Shown in pieces: positions 1 through 6,637 of a DNA stretch of 9,575 nt. The notes beneath the pieces were generated by a model, which saw nothing but the letters and a program-made list of their open reading frames with translations, did no database searches and had not been told where the DNA came from. Numbering within the stretch: position 1 is the stretch's first letter; the number at the start of each line of letters is the position of its first letter. Where the stretch lies: the NCBI GenBank assembly GCA_016280685.1, contig JAEEHE010000021.1, forward strand, positions 1 to 9,575, written 5' to 3'. The stretch comes from Caryophanales bacterium (GTDB lineage Bacteria; Bacillota_I; Bacilli_A; RFN20; CAG-826). The translations under genes were made by a program, and so were the position numbers.

Positions 1-1384
1 ATCTAACTTAGACGCGAAACTCCGTGCTCAAATGAGAACAGAAATTACTAAACTACATAAGAAATTAGCGACTACATTTATCTATGTTACCCATGACCAA
101 GTTGAAGCTATGACAATGGGTACCAGAATCGTCGTTATGAAACTAGGCTATGTCCAACAAATCGATACACCGATGAATTTATATAATAAACCATATAACA
201 AATTCGTCGCTGGATTTATCGGCACACCCCAAATGAACTTCTTCGATGTCACTTTAACTCGTAAGGGTGATAAAGTGGAAATCCTCTATCCTGATGGTTC
301 CACAAGCGATGTCAGTTACGAAGCTGTTTGTAAGATTCATAATAAGTACCTCGATGGTGAAACAAAAGTCATTTTAGGTATTCGTCCAGAACATATTACT
401 TTAAGTGAAAAAGAAACTAAACTCAGAGCGACAGTTACTGCGGTTGAACACTTAGGTAATGAATGCATTATTTATGGCGTTCTCGGTCATTCGAGTGAAG
501 ATTTCACTATGAAAGATGAAGGCAAAAATGTCACCATCAAGACCGTGGAAGGAACCGAGGTCAATGTCGGTGATGTTATAAACCTACAAATCTCCGAAAA
601 CAAATTGCATCTATTTGATGGTGAAACCGAAATTACCTTACTTAATCCAATTCCAAACTTCTCCTTATTCAGTGGAAAAGTATCCTCTGATAAACTCGAT
701 ATCTTCGGTAGTAAAGTGACGCTTCCACCAGCCGTTCAAGCTGTTGTTGGTGAGGCTAAGGAATTAGAACTTGAAGTTCCTCCATTCGCTGTTGTTCCGG
801 GTAATGATTTCACTCTCAAAGTTAAGAAAGTGGAAAAAGTGGAAGGCCAACATCTCGCTTACTTAGAAAACGGTGATCGTTATTTATTCGCTCTTGTTGA
901 TGAATCTGTCAAAGAAGGCCAAAAATATTCCTTCTCCTTAAGAAATGATAAAGTTAGATTCTTGGTTGATGGTCAACCAGTTCTTGAACCTATTGGCGAA
1001 CAAGAAGCTCTAGAAGGTCGCTTCAGAAAGAGAGATGTCGGTCGTAACGCTGTCGAATTCGATTATGTTATTAACGATGTCGCTATCAATGCCCCTGTTG
1101 AAGCTGGTTACAAGATCAATGCCGTTGAAGGTAATGCTTGCTATAAGAGAACATATCGTTATGTTTTTGATAGAAAAGCAATCGTTCTCGGTGAAGGAGA
1201 ATTAACTGCAAAAGTGGAAGAAATTCTCGATTATGGTAATCAAAAATATGCTCGCTTAGTGATTGGTGAACAAAAGATTCTAGCTGAAGTAGCACCGGAA
1301 TTTGCTGACGAACAAGTGACTCTCAAAGTCGAAGGAAAAGACTTTGAAGTTTGGCAAAAAGAGATTGATTTCCGTATCTGCTAA
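1..1384 (+). CDS. malK: MalK-type sugar ABC transporter ATPase, 5'-truncated, with long C-terminal extension
   Basis: This is the ATP-hydrolysing subunit of a carbohydrate importer, acting on the inner face of the membrane with MalF and MalG. The gene begins before the window; the frame is open from base 2 and reads SNLDAKLR, the D-loop that follows Walker B in MalK/UgpC/MsmX proteins. The H-loop follows (YVTHDQVEAMTMG, His codon at 92-94), then QQIDTP and FIGTPQMNF, which lead into the TOBE/OB regulatory domain (LGIRPEHITLS at about 374-406, TAVEHLGNE at about 443-469). Walker A and the signature motif lie outside. Family members usually end soon after this TOBE domain, at about 365-375 residues in total. 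Here roughly 245 more residues follow, so the full protein should be near 620. That tail looks like two further degenerate TOBE-like units (about 662-991 and 1016-1381). It ends at a TAA and is followed by a terminator. The family call is secure; substrate range is inferred from the neighbours, and the ATPase could serve several importers as MsmX does. Confidence 0.93.
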   Translation, partial: SNLDAKLRAQMRTEITKLHKKLATTFIYVTHDQVEAMTMGTRIVVMKLGYVQQIDTPMNLYNKPYNKFVAGFIGTPQMNFFDVTLTRKGDKVEILYPDGSTSDVSYEAVCKIHNKYLDGETKVILGIRPEHITLSEKETKLRATVTAVEHLGNECIIYGVLGHSSEDFTMKDEGKNVTIKTVEGTEVNVGDVINLQISENKLHLFDGETEITLLNPIPNFSLFSGKVSSDKLDIFGSKVTLPPAVQAVVGEAKELELEVPPFAVVPGNDFTLKVKKVEKVEGQHLAYLENGDRYLFALVDESVKEGQKYSFSLRNDKVRFLVDGQPVLEPIGEQEALEGRFRKRDVGRNAVEFDYVINDVAINAPVEAGYKINAVEGNACYKRTYRYVFDRKAIVLGEGELTAKVEEILDYGNQKYARLVIGEQKILAEVAPEFADEQVTLKVEGKDFEVWQKEIDFRIC

Positions 1385-1404
1385 TCTTCTTAACAAAACT
1401 AAAT

Positions 1405-1435
1405 AACCACCGAAAGATAATTTTGGTGGTTTTTT
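1405..1435 (+). terminator. Intrinsic terminator after malK
   Basis: An 11-bp stem (AACCACCGAAA at 1405-1415 pairing with TTTTGGTGGTT at 1421-1431, one G-T wobble) has a 5-base loop GATAA and runs into a T tract to 1435. It lies 20 bases after the malK stop and should separate malK from the RDD gene. Confidence 0.9.
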
Positions 1436-1448
1436 AATAAAAAACATT

Positions 1449-1454
1449 TACAAT
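1449..1454 (+). promoter_or_regulatory. Candidate -10 box for a leaderless RDD transcript
   Basis: TACAAT (5 of 6 matches to TATAAT) ends seven bases before the ATG at 1462, so transcription would start at or next to the start codon. There is no good -35 hexamer at the right distance, since that position falls in the preceding terminator arm. The surrounding run is very AT-rich, so a chance match is possible. It fits the absence of a Shine-Dalgarno sequence. Confidence 0.3.
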
Positions 1455-1461
1455 TATATAT

Positions 1462-2322
1462 ATGGAAAAAGAACCTGAAAATTTTCCTACTCAGCAAGAG
1501 AAAAAAGATGATTATGTGATGCCTTTACCAAAAGAAGAAAAAGTTGATTTGGAGGCACCAAAAGAAGCTAATAAAAAACCATTTTGGACGATGCGCCTTG
1601 CTGGTGGATTGATCGATATGTTTTTGATGCTCGCTGCGACCATCGGTCTTTTCTTTTTGATTAGAATTTCACCAATGGGTAACGTTCTTACAAACTATCA
1701 AAATGATATGGTTTTAATTCAAGAAAATTATAAGCTTCAAGAATTGCTTCCTGGAAGTGGTGAGACATATGGCCATAAGGTTTATGAAAATGAGACCGAA
1801 TTTGGGAATTATAAAAAGAACCATATCTATGACGCTGATGATACTGGATATAAATATGTCATTGTTAATAATGATGAAATTTCTGATGAGATGAAAACGG
1901 CTTTTAGCAGCGCGATCAAAAATGATAAAACCTATTCCGACATTTCCTTCAATTATCGGTTGGTTGAATATGGTTACACGATGCTGGCTGGATTTGTTTC
2001 TATGAGTGTTTTCATCCTTTTGATTCCTCTATTAAACAAGAGAAGAGCGTCGTTAGGTAAACTCGCTGCCGGTACATCTTTAATTAATAGCAAATATGAA
2101 GTTCCTGCCAAGTGGTATCAAATAGTGGGAAGGTTTATTTTCTCTTATTTAATAGAAGGTGCTTTGCCATATCTATTTATCTCTGGATGGACAATGTTGG
2201 CGGTTCCAGTTTTACTATTTATTATTTCTTTAATCAGTAAACAAGGTCGCACATTACATGATTTTGTATCGCGTACAAAAGTCATCGACAAAAAAACCTT
2301 TGTTCCTTTGAGTGAACAATAG
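1462..2322 (+). CDS. RDD-family membrane protein with large internal loop
   Basis: This 286-residue protein has no known specific function; RDD proteins are small multi-helix membrane proteins, some linked to ion transport or stress. The first 40 residues are charged and proline-rich, probably cytoplasmic. The first RDD signature is RLAGGLID (Arg45, Asp52) at the start of a membrane helix at about 47-68. The second part has helices at about 171-191, 222-240 and 242-259, with SLGKLAAGTSLIN (197-209) between them, and ends in GRTLHDFVSRT (262-272), matching the usual C-terminal RDD signature. Between helices 1 and 2 is a soluble stretch of about 100 residues (71-168), rich in Asn, Asp, Tyr and Lys, far longer than the loop in typical RDD proteins. 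No Shine-Dalgarno sequence precedes the ATG, so the start is less certain than elsewhere, but it is the first ATG after the terminator and keeps the domain whole. It sits between malK and malE; a role in the importer is not shown. Confidence 0.85.
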   Translation: MEKEPENFPTQQEKKDDYVMPLPKEEKVDLEAPKEANKKPFWTMRLAGGLIDMFLMLAATIGLFFLIRISPMGNVLTNYQNDMVLIQENYKLQELLPGSGETYGHKVYENETEFGNYKKNHIYDADDTGYKYVIVNNDEISDEMKTAFSSAIKNDKTYSDISFNYRLVEYGYTMLAGFVSMSVFILLIPLLNKRRASLGKLAAGTSLINSKYEVPAKWYQIVGRFIFSYLIEGALPYLFISGWTMLAVPVLLFIISLISKQGRTLHDFVSRTKVIDKKTFVPLSEQ

Positions 2323-2356
2323 ACTTTTATATTTTATATAACGTTGTTTTTTGTTG

Positions 2357-2385
2357 TTGCTTTAATAAACATGAAAAACTATAAT
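2357..2385 (+). promoter_or_regulatory. Promoter of the malEFG unit
   Basis: TTGCTT at 2357-2362 and a perfect TATAAT at 2380-2385 are 17 bases apart. Transcription would start near 2392, giving a leader of about 37 bases before malE. The -35 is only a partial match (TTG kept), so an activator could be involved; that is inference. No convincing terminator separates the RDD gene from this promoter, so some read-through from upstream is possible. Confidence 0.65.
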
Positions 2386-2396
2386 TAATTTGAGAG

Positions 2397-2409
2397 TTCC
2401 TATAAGGAA
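2397..2409 (+). promoter_or_regulatory. Short inverted repeat in the malE leader
   Basis: TTCCTATAAGGAA is a perfect 5+3+5 inverted repeat just downstream of the predicted transcription start and eight bases before the Shine-Dalgarno sequence. It could be a repressor site or a weak RNA hairpin, but it is short and could be chance in AT-rich DNA. Confidence 0.25.
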
Positions 2410-2428
2410 AATATTCGGGAGATAATTT

Positions 2429-3967
2429 ATGAAGAAAAAATCTTTGTTTTTATGTTCAGGTTTATTATTTTTAGTTATGGGCGCGCTATCAGGATGCGCT
2501 ACGCAACAACAAAGTAAAAAAGAAATCGAAGGTGGAGAACTTGTCTTCTGGGTTGGTTCTGAATCTGTCGCGGTTTACGAAGATTTAACCAGACAATTCA
2601 TGGCGAATAATCCAGATTTTAAATATACAATTTCTATCGTTGGTGCTGATACAGGCACTGCCGCTGCCAGTATGATTCAAGATAACTCCGCAGTCGGTGA
2701 TGTTGTGACCATCGCTCACGATAACATCGGTAAACTTTCACAGCTCCAATATATCGCGCCAATCGTTGATGAAAACAATTATGATGATGGCTTATTAGAG
2801 CAAATCATGACCGATAATACTCCAGACTTCCAAAAGGCAATTGAAAATGTTCTCGGCAGTAATGAAGAAGAAAAATATACCTTTGCCTCTCCTTATATTT
2901 CCCAAGCCCTCTTCTTATATTATGACAAGCGTTATGTTTCGGCTGAACAAGCTAAAACATTCGAAGGATTAAAAGAAGCTGCAGTGGCTTATGATGCGGA
3001 ACATGGTACTTCTAAAACTAAATCCTATATTACCACTGGTACTGATGGTTTTAACTTTTCGTTCTCCGTTTTAGCAAGAAATATTACCGAAGGTAATGTC
3101 TCTCATTTGCGCTTATATGAAAACGGATCTAAAGAAGATTGCTATAACCAAGATAACGACCAAGTCGCCGTTATGAGATGGATGCAAAGAAGCCACGCGG
3201 ATGATCATGGAACAACATTTGATTTAACTGGTGCGACATGGGATAACTTTATTAAGAATCATAAGGCCTTATCAGTTATCGGTGGTGCCTGGCACTTCAA
3301 TGCCTTTAAATCTGCCGTCGGTGAGGAAAATGTCGGCTGCGCTATTATTCCGACCTTCACTTTAACTGCTGATGATGTGGCTGGTATCGAAACCGTTCAT
3401 TATCCAAATGATGCTGGCTTACCAGAAGAACTCAGAGGCTCCGTTGATGAAGCTCCGAAAGCAGGCGATGTTTATCGTGGTGGTAGCTTTGTTGACTGCA
3501 AGTGCTTTGTTATCAATATGGCAAGTGTCTTAGGGTTCCCCAAAAAATACACAGCTATCTGTAAAGTATTGAAATACTTTTCCAGTAAAGAAGCTCAACA
3601 AAAATCATTCCTCGAAGCATTAAATGTTCCTGCCTATGAGGGTAGTGATGAATACATTGCTGGTTTAACTCCTGGCGGATCGTTAAGTGAAGCTGGCTTA
3701 GCAATGGCAAAAGCACAAACTGGTATGAATAGTTTTGGTTTCCCACAACCATTTGTTACCGGTACATTAAATACTTATTATTATTCCAAAAACTGCCCTG
3801 ATTATTATCTCCAATGCGTTAAAAACACTGGTGGTGTTGGTGCATCCATCGATGATATTCGTGCTGTCTTATACAAGATGGAATATGTCTGGAAACATGG
3901 TGCCACACCTGCAAAAGATAAATATCCAGAATCCTATCCAGCTGAATCAACTGAAAGAAGAAAATAA
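2429..3967 (+). CDS. malE: Maltose/maltodextrin-binding lipoprotein (extracellular solute-binding protein, family 1)
   Basis: This is the external receptor of the importer. The start is set by GGGAG at 2417-2421, seven bases upstream. Residues 1-22 form a lipoprotein signal: MKKK, a hydrophobic core, then the lipobox LSGC with Cys23 as the lipidated residue. The mature protein follows the maltose-binding pattern: GELVFWVGSE (36-45), GDVVTIAHDNIG (90-101), which parallels the AHD sugar-contact segment of E. coli MalE, and GGAWHF (285-290), which parallels the NGPWAW segment, followed by AIIPTF (305-310). These matches favour maltose or maltodextrin as ligand, though the exact sugar is inferred. 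At 512 residues it is longer than the usual 390-420. Part of the excess is a segment of about 40 residues (311-350) after PTF, where E. coli MalE has only a few. Several cysteines remain in the mature chain, including a Cys-x-Cys (357-359). It heads a malE-malF-malG order and malF follows after 35 bases. Confidence 0.92.
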   Translation: MKKKSLFLCSGLLFLVMGALSGCATQQQSKKEIEGGELVFWVGSESVAVYEDLTRQFMANNPDFKYTISIVGADTGTAAASMIQDNSAVGDVVTIAHDNIGKLSQLQYIAPIVDENNYDDGLLEQIMTDNTPDFQKAIENVLGSNEEEKYTFASPYISQALFLYYDKRYVSAEQAKTFEGLKEAAVAYDAEHGTSKTKSYITTGTDGFNFSFSVLARNITEGNVSHLRLYENGSKEDCYNQDNDQVAVMRWMQRSHADDHGTTFDLTGATWDNFIKNHKALSVIGGAWHFNAFKSAVGEENVGCAIIPTFTLTADDVAGIETVHYPNDAGLPEELRGSVDEAPKAGDVYRGGSFVDCKCFVINMASVLGFPKKYTAICKVLKYFSSKEAQQKSFLEALNVPAYEGSDEYIAGLTPGGSLSEAGLAMAKAQTGMNSFGFPQPFVTGTLNTYYYSKNCPDYYLQCVKNTGGVGASIDDIRAVLYKMEYVWKHGATPAKDKYPESYPAESTERRK

Positions 3968-4002
3968 ATTAAATAGATATTGTATTAGAAAGGAGGAATT
4001 AT

Positions 4003-5574
4003 ATGGCAGAAAAAATGAAATCCTATGATAGCCCAAATATCTTTGTGCGATTCGGTAGAGGCTTTGTGAATTTCTTCACCCACGGAATACCAAACTTCTT
4101 TACCAAGAAGATTCCGGCGTTTTTCAAGAAACTCGGTCATGGCTTCGTGAACTTCTTCTCTACTTTTGGCAAGAGATTTGTTGATGGTAGTATCGGCACG
4201 AAATTATCTCACTTTATTTTCGGTGCTGGTAACTTATACCACGGTCAAATTATCAAAGGCCTAATCTATCTCATCTTGCAAGTCTTATTTGTGCTCTATA
4301 TGGTCCTGTGTCCAGGTATCGTTGGTCCTAACAATGTTATTCACCCAACCGGTTATAAATCATTGATAAACTTATCTTTACCATATTTCACAGAATCTAT
4401 TTCTGGTCGTTGGACACCAAATACCGAAATCAACACTCCAAACTCATTCTTGATGTTGTTATTAGGTTTAGTGACTATTGCCATTATTATTCTTTACATT
4501 ATCTTGTGGCTCAGTAACATCAAGAGTTCCTATTTGGCAGATACCGCTGTCAAAGAAGGTAGAAAACCTTCTTCATTCAAAGAAGACGTGAAAGCATTAT
4601 TCGATAATCGCTTCCACATCATGATGTTAACCCCAACTTGTATTGCTGCCTTAGCATTCTCGTTATTGCCAACTATTTTAATGATTAGTTTGGCCTTTAC
4701 AACTTATAACGACTTTGATATGACAGCAGCTGGAACAACCCTCTTTCACTGGAATGGGATGTCGAACTTCGTAGCTATCTTCACGATGGATACAACGTCA
4801 TCTCTCGGTGTGGAAATCGGCGCTCGTTTCTTGCCGGTTCTCGGTTGGACAATGTTATGGGCGGTGCTCGCAACATTTACATGTTATTTCGGTGGCATCT
4901 TGTTAGCTGTTTTGATTAATAAGAAAGGCCTTAAATTCAAGAAAGTATTCCGTACAATATTCATCCTAACCATCGCCATCCCTCAATTTATCTCTTTATT
5001 AATTATGAGAAACCTTTTGATGGGTACTGGTCCTATTAATTCCCTCCTCATTTCCTGGGGTTGGATTAAAGAACCAATTTCCTTCTTAGGTCAAAATGTT
5101 GGTGACAATCCTTGGATTGCTCGTTTGATGGTTGTCATTATTAACATGTGGCTTGGTATTCCTTACACAATGCTGATGACTTCCGGTATTTTGATGAATA
5201 TTCCTGCGGATTTATATGAAGCCGCACGTGTGGATGGAACTAGTCGTATCAAGATGTTCTTCAAGATCACTCTTCCATACATCATCTTTATTACCACCCC
5301 ATATCTCATTTCGAGTTTTGTGGGCAACATCAATTCATTCAATACCATCTTCCTATTAACAGGTGGTGGTCCTTCTATAGTCAGTGAAGGTTTAACATAT
5401 AAAGCTGGTCAAACAGATTTATTGGTCACATGGTTATACAAATTAACCATCGAAAACGGTGATTACAACACTGGTGCTGTTATCGGTATCTTTACATTCT
5501 TAATCACCGCTACAATTACCCTCATTACTTATAGAAGAAGTAAAGCTTATAACGAGGAGGACACATTCCAATAA
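4003..5574 (+). CDS. malF: Maltose/maltodextrin ABC transporter permease MalF
   Basis: This is one of the two membrane channel subunits of the importer. A very strong ribosome site (AAAGGAGG, 3989-3996) lies six bases before the ATG. The 523-residue protein shows about eight membrane helices, near 83-104, 149-170, 207-232, 277-305, 315-337, 373-397, 424-446 and 488-510. The permease signature EAA---G---------I-LP is clear: Glu406-Ala-Ala, Gly412, Ile422, Leu424-Pro425; this loop docks on the MalK ATPase. FGAGNLYHGQIIKG (73-86) before the first helix resembles the N-terminal segment common in Gram-positive MalF-like permeases. Residues 17-52 hold an unusual run of aromatic repeats ending in FF, of unknown role. 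The stop codon is one base from the start of malG, implying coupled translation. The pairing with malG and malE is as in classic maltose operons. Confidence 0.94.
   Translation: MAEKMKSYDSPNIFVRFGRGFVNFFTHGIPNFFTKKIPAFFKKLGHGFVNFFSTFGKRFVDGSIGTKLSHFIFGAGNLYHGQIIKGLIYLILQVLFVLYMVLCPGIVGPNNVIHPTGYKSLINLSLPYFTESISGRWTPNTEINTPNSFLMLLLGLVTIAIIILYIILWLSNIKSSYLADTAVKEGRKPSSFKEDVKALFDNRFHIMMLTPTCIAALAFSLLPTILMISLAFTTYNDFDMTAAGTTLFHWNGMSNFVAIFTMDTTSSLGVEIGARFLPVLGWTMLWAVLATFTCYFGGILLAVLINKKGLKFKKVFRTIFILTIAIPQFISLLIMRNLLMGTGPINSLLISWGWIKEPISFLGQNVGDNPWIARLMVVIINMWLGIPYTMLMTSGILMNIPADLYEAARVDGTSRIKMFFKITLPYIIFITTPYLISSFVGNINSFNTIFLLTGGGPSIVSEGLTYKAGQTDLLVTWLYKLTIENGDYNTGAVIGIFTFLITATITLITYRRSKAYNEEDTFQ
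4042..4182 (+). repeat. Aromatic octad repeats at the MalF N-terminus
   Basis: Within malF, residues 18-52 read as units ending in a Phe pair: GRGFVNFF, THGIPNFF, TKKIPAFF, then KKL and GHGFVNFF. The Phe pairs end at residues 25, 33, 41 and 52. The first and last units (4054-4077 and 4135-4158) are also alike at the DNA level, while the middle ones are alike mainly in protein. This suggests old internal duplication or selection for a repeated amphipathic surface before the first membrane helix. Confidence 0.55.
5554..5560 (+). promoter_or_regulatory. malG Shine-Dalgarno with unusually long spacing
   Basis: GAGGAGG lies inside the end of malF, 15 bases before the malG ATG at 5576, well beyond the usual 5-9. 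No other in-frame start lies nearer, and a downstream in-frame ATG at 5594 has no ribosome site. Since malF stops at 5574, initiation probably depends on ribosomes finishing malF. Confidence 0.6.
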
Positions 5575-5575
5575 T

Positions 5576-6523
5576 ATGGCAAACTCAGTAGTTATGGAAC
5601 CTTCTAAAAAGAAGAAATACCGCAGCCAAAAAGGCGCGGAAAGAGCATCTTTGGCTCTTACATACATTGTATTAGTTATTCTCTCCGTTGTTTGGATCAT
5701 CCCAATCCTTTGGATTGTCCTCACCGCATTTAGAGGTGATGTCCAGGGCGGTGTTGATAGTAATTATTTTCCAACTTCATTTGGTGTCGGCAACTTTGTT
5801 AGATTATTTACCGCCACAGGTGCTGATGCATATCTCGGCGTTGATTATTATTTCTTAAGATGGTTCGCCAACACCTTAATCATCGCTGTCATCGACTGCG
5901 TAGTCTCCACCTTATTAGTCTTATCCGTGGCCTATTGTATGTCTAAATTAAGATTCAAAATGCGTAAAGCATTTATGAACATCACTATGATCCTCGGTTT
6001 ATTCCCTGGCTTCATGTCCATGATTGCTATCTATTATTTGTTAAAAGCTATTGGCTTATCCGGTAATAGTGGTAATCAAGGTTGGATTAACTTAATCGGT
6101 TTAATCCTCGCTTATTCCGCTGGTGCGGGTTTAGGCTTCCAAGTCGCTAAAGGCTTCTTTGATGTCATACCTACTTCCTTAGTGGAAAGCGCCAAACTCG
6201 ATGGTTGCACCAATGGCAAGATTTTCTTAAAGATTATTCTCCCGTTATCTAAACCAATTATCATTTATACCGCGTTAATGTCATTTACTGGACCATGGAT
6301 GGACTTCATCTTTGCAAAAGTCATTATCGGTGGTGGTAACCCAGCTTGGTGGACTGTCTCCGTTGGTTTATACTCCATGATGTATGGTGCGCAAGCTGAT
6401 ACCTCAATGTTTACTATCTTCGCTGCTGGCTGTGTCATTGTCGGTATTCCAATCGTTGGATTATTCATGGCACTACAGAAATACTACGTCGAAGGTGTTA
6501 CTGCCGGTGCGGTTAAAGGCTAA
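5576..6523 (+). CDS. malG: Maltose/maltodextrin ABC transporter permease MalG
   Basis: This is the second membrane channel subunit of the importer. The 315-residue protein has a basic N-terminal stretch (KKKKYRSQKG, 11-20) and about six helices near 27-51, 97-121, 133-155, 169-188, 222-245 and 276-300. The permease signature is present as ESAKLDG (Glu204, Gly210) followed by ILPLSKP (221-227), the loop that contacts MalK. The C-terminus YYVEGVTAGAVKG is typical of MalG proteins. It starts one base after the malF stop, so its translation is likely coupled to malF. Tandem in-frame stops TAA TAG end it. A strong terminator follows, which makes it the last gene of the malEFG unit. The length is close to the 296 residues of E. 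coli MalG. Confidence 0.95.
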   Translation: MANSVVMEPSKKKKYRSQKGAERASLALTYIVLVILSVVWIIPILWIVLTAFRGDVQGGVDSNYFPTSFGVGNFVRLFTATGADAYLGVDYYFLRWFANTLIIAVIDCVVSTLLVLSVAYCMSKLRFKMRKAFMNITMILGLFPGFMSMIAIYYLLKAIGLSGNSGNQGWINLIGLILAYSAGAGLGFQVAKGFFDVIPTSLVESAKLDGCTNGKIFLKIILPLSKPIIIYTALMSFTGPWMDFIFAKVIIGGGNPAWWTVSVGLYSMMYGAQADTSMFTIFAAGCVIVGIPIVGLFMALQKYYVEGVTAGAVKG

Positions 6524-6541
6524 TAGCCTAAAACAATTAGT

Positions 6542-6577
6542 AAAAGTCGTTAGTTAACTAGCGACTTTTTATTTTTT
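6542..6577 (+). terminator. Intrinsic terminator after malG
   Basis: A 12-bp stem (AAAAGTCGTTAG at 6542-6553 with CTAGCGACTTTT at 6558-6569, one G-T wobble) closes a TTAA loop and leads into two T runs (6566-6570 and 6572-6577). It ends the malEFG transcript before glgB. Confidence 0.92.
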
Positions 6578-6606
6578 CTTTACATGCGCGTATGTTACAA
6601 TGTAAT
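6573..6606 (+). promoter_or_regulatory. Promoter region of glgB with overlapping inverted repeats
   Basis: Two overlapping readings are possible. An extended -10, TGTTACAAT (6593-6601), lacks a good -35. Alternatively TTTACA (6579-6584) and TGTAAT (6601-6606) are spaced 16 apart, each 5 of 6 to consensus. Either puts the start of transcription about 25-30 bases before the ATG. The stretch contains a near-palindrome ACATGCGCGTATGT (6582-6595) and the pair TTACAT (6580-6585) and ATGTAA (6600-6605), so a repressor could bind over the promoter; that is inference. Confidence 0.55.
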
Positions 6607-6626
6607 TGGCAGTTTATGCCGTTATT

Positions 6627-6631
6627 GGAGG
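6627..6631 (+). promoter_or_regulatory. glgB Shine-Dalgarno that decides the start
   Basis: GGAGG lies six bases before the ATG at 6638. This favours 6638 over the in-frame ATG at 6584, which has no ribosome site and lies inside the predicted promoter. Confidence 0.85.
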
Positions 6632-6637
6632 ATTATT

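Noticed and set aside
2340..2345. AACGTT as a core of a LacI-family (MalR/CcpA) operator upstream of malE
   Set aside because: The symmetry stops at six bases and the flanks do not match the usual operator, so chance is likely.
2317..2356. Possible terminator after the RDD gene
   Set aside because: Only about five AT-rich base pairs (AACAA with TTGTT) can form before the T run; too weak to call.
3831..4028. 65-residue open frame across the malE-malF junction
   Set aside because: It is out of frame with both genes, has no ribosome site of its own, and overlaps well-supported coding sequence.
5573..5599. Alternative malG start at the ATG at 5594
   Set aside because: No ribosome site precedes it, and the ATG at 5576 fits the stop-start coupling with malF.
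6584..6637. An in-frame ATG at 6584 that would add 18 residues to GlgB
   Set aside because: It has no ribosome site, lies in the predicted promoter, and the added residues (MRVCYNVIGS...) do not resemble a branching enzyme start; the ATG at 6638 has GGAGG at six bases.
1385..6637. Riboswitch, small RNA or tRNA in the intergenic gaps
   Set aside because: The gaps are 1 to about 115 bases and hold only terminators, promoters and ribosome sites; no conserved RNA folds or tRNA features were seen.
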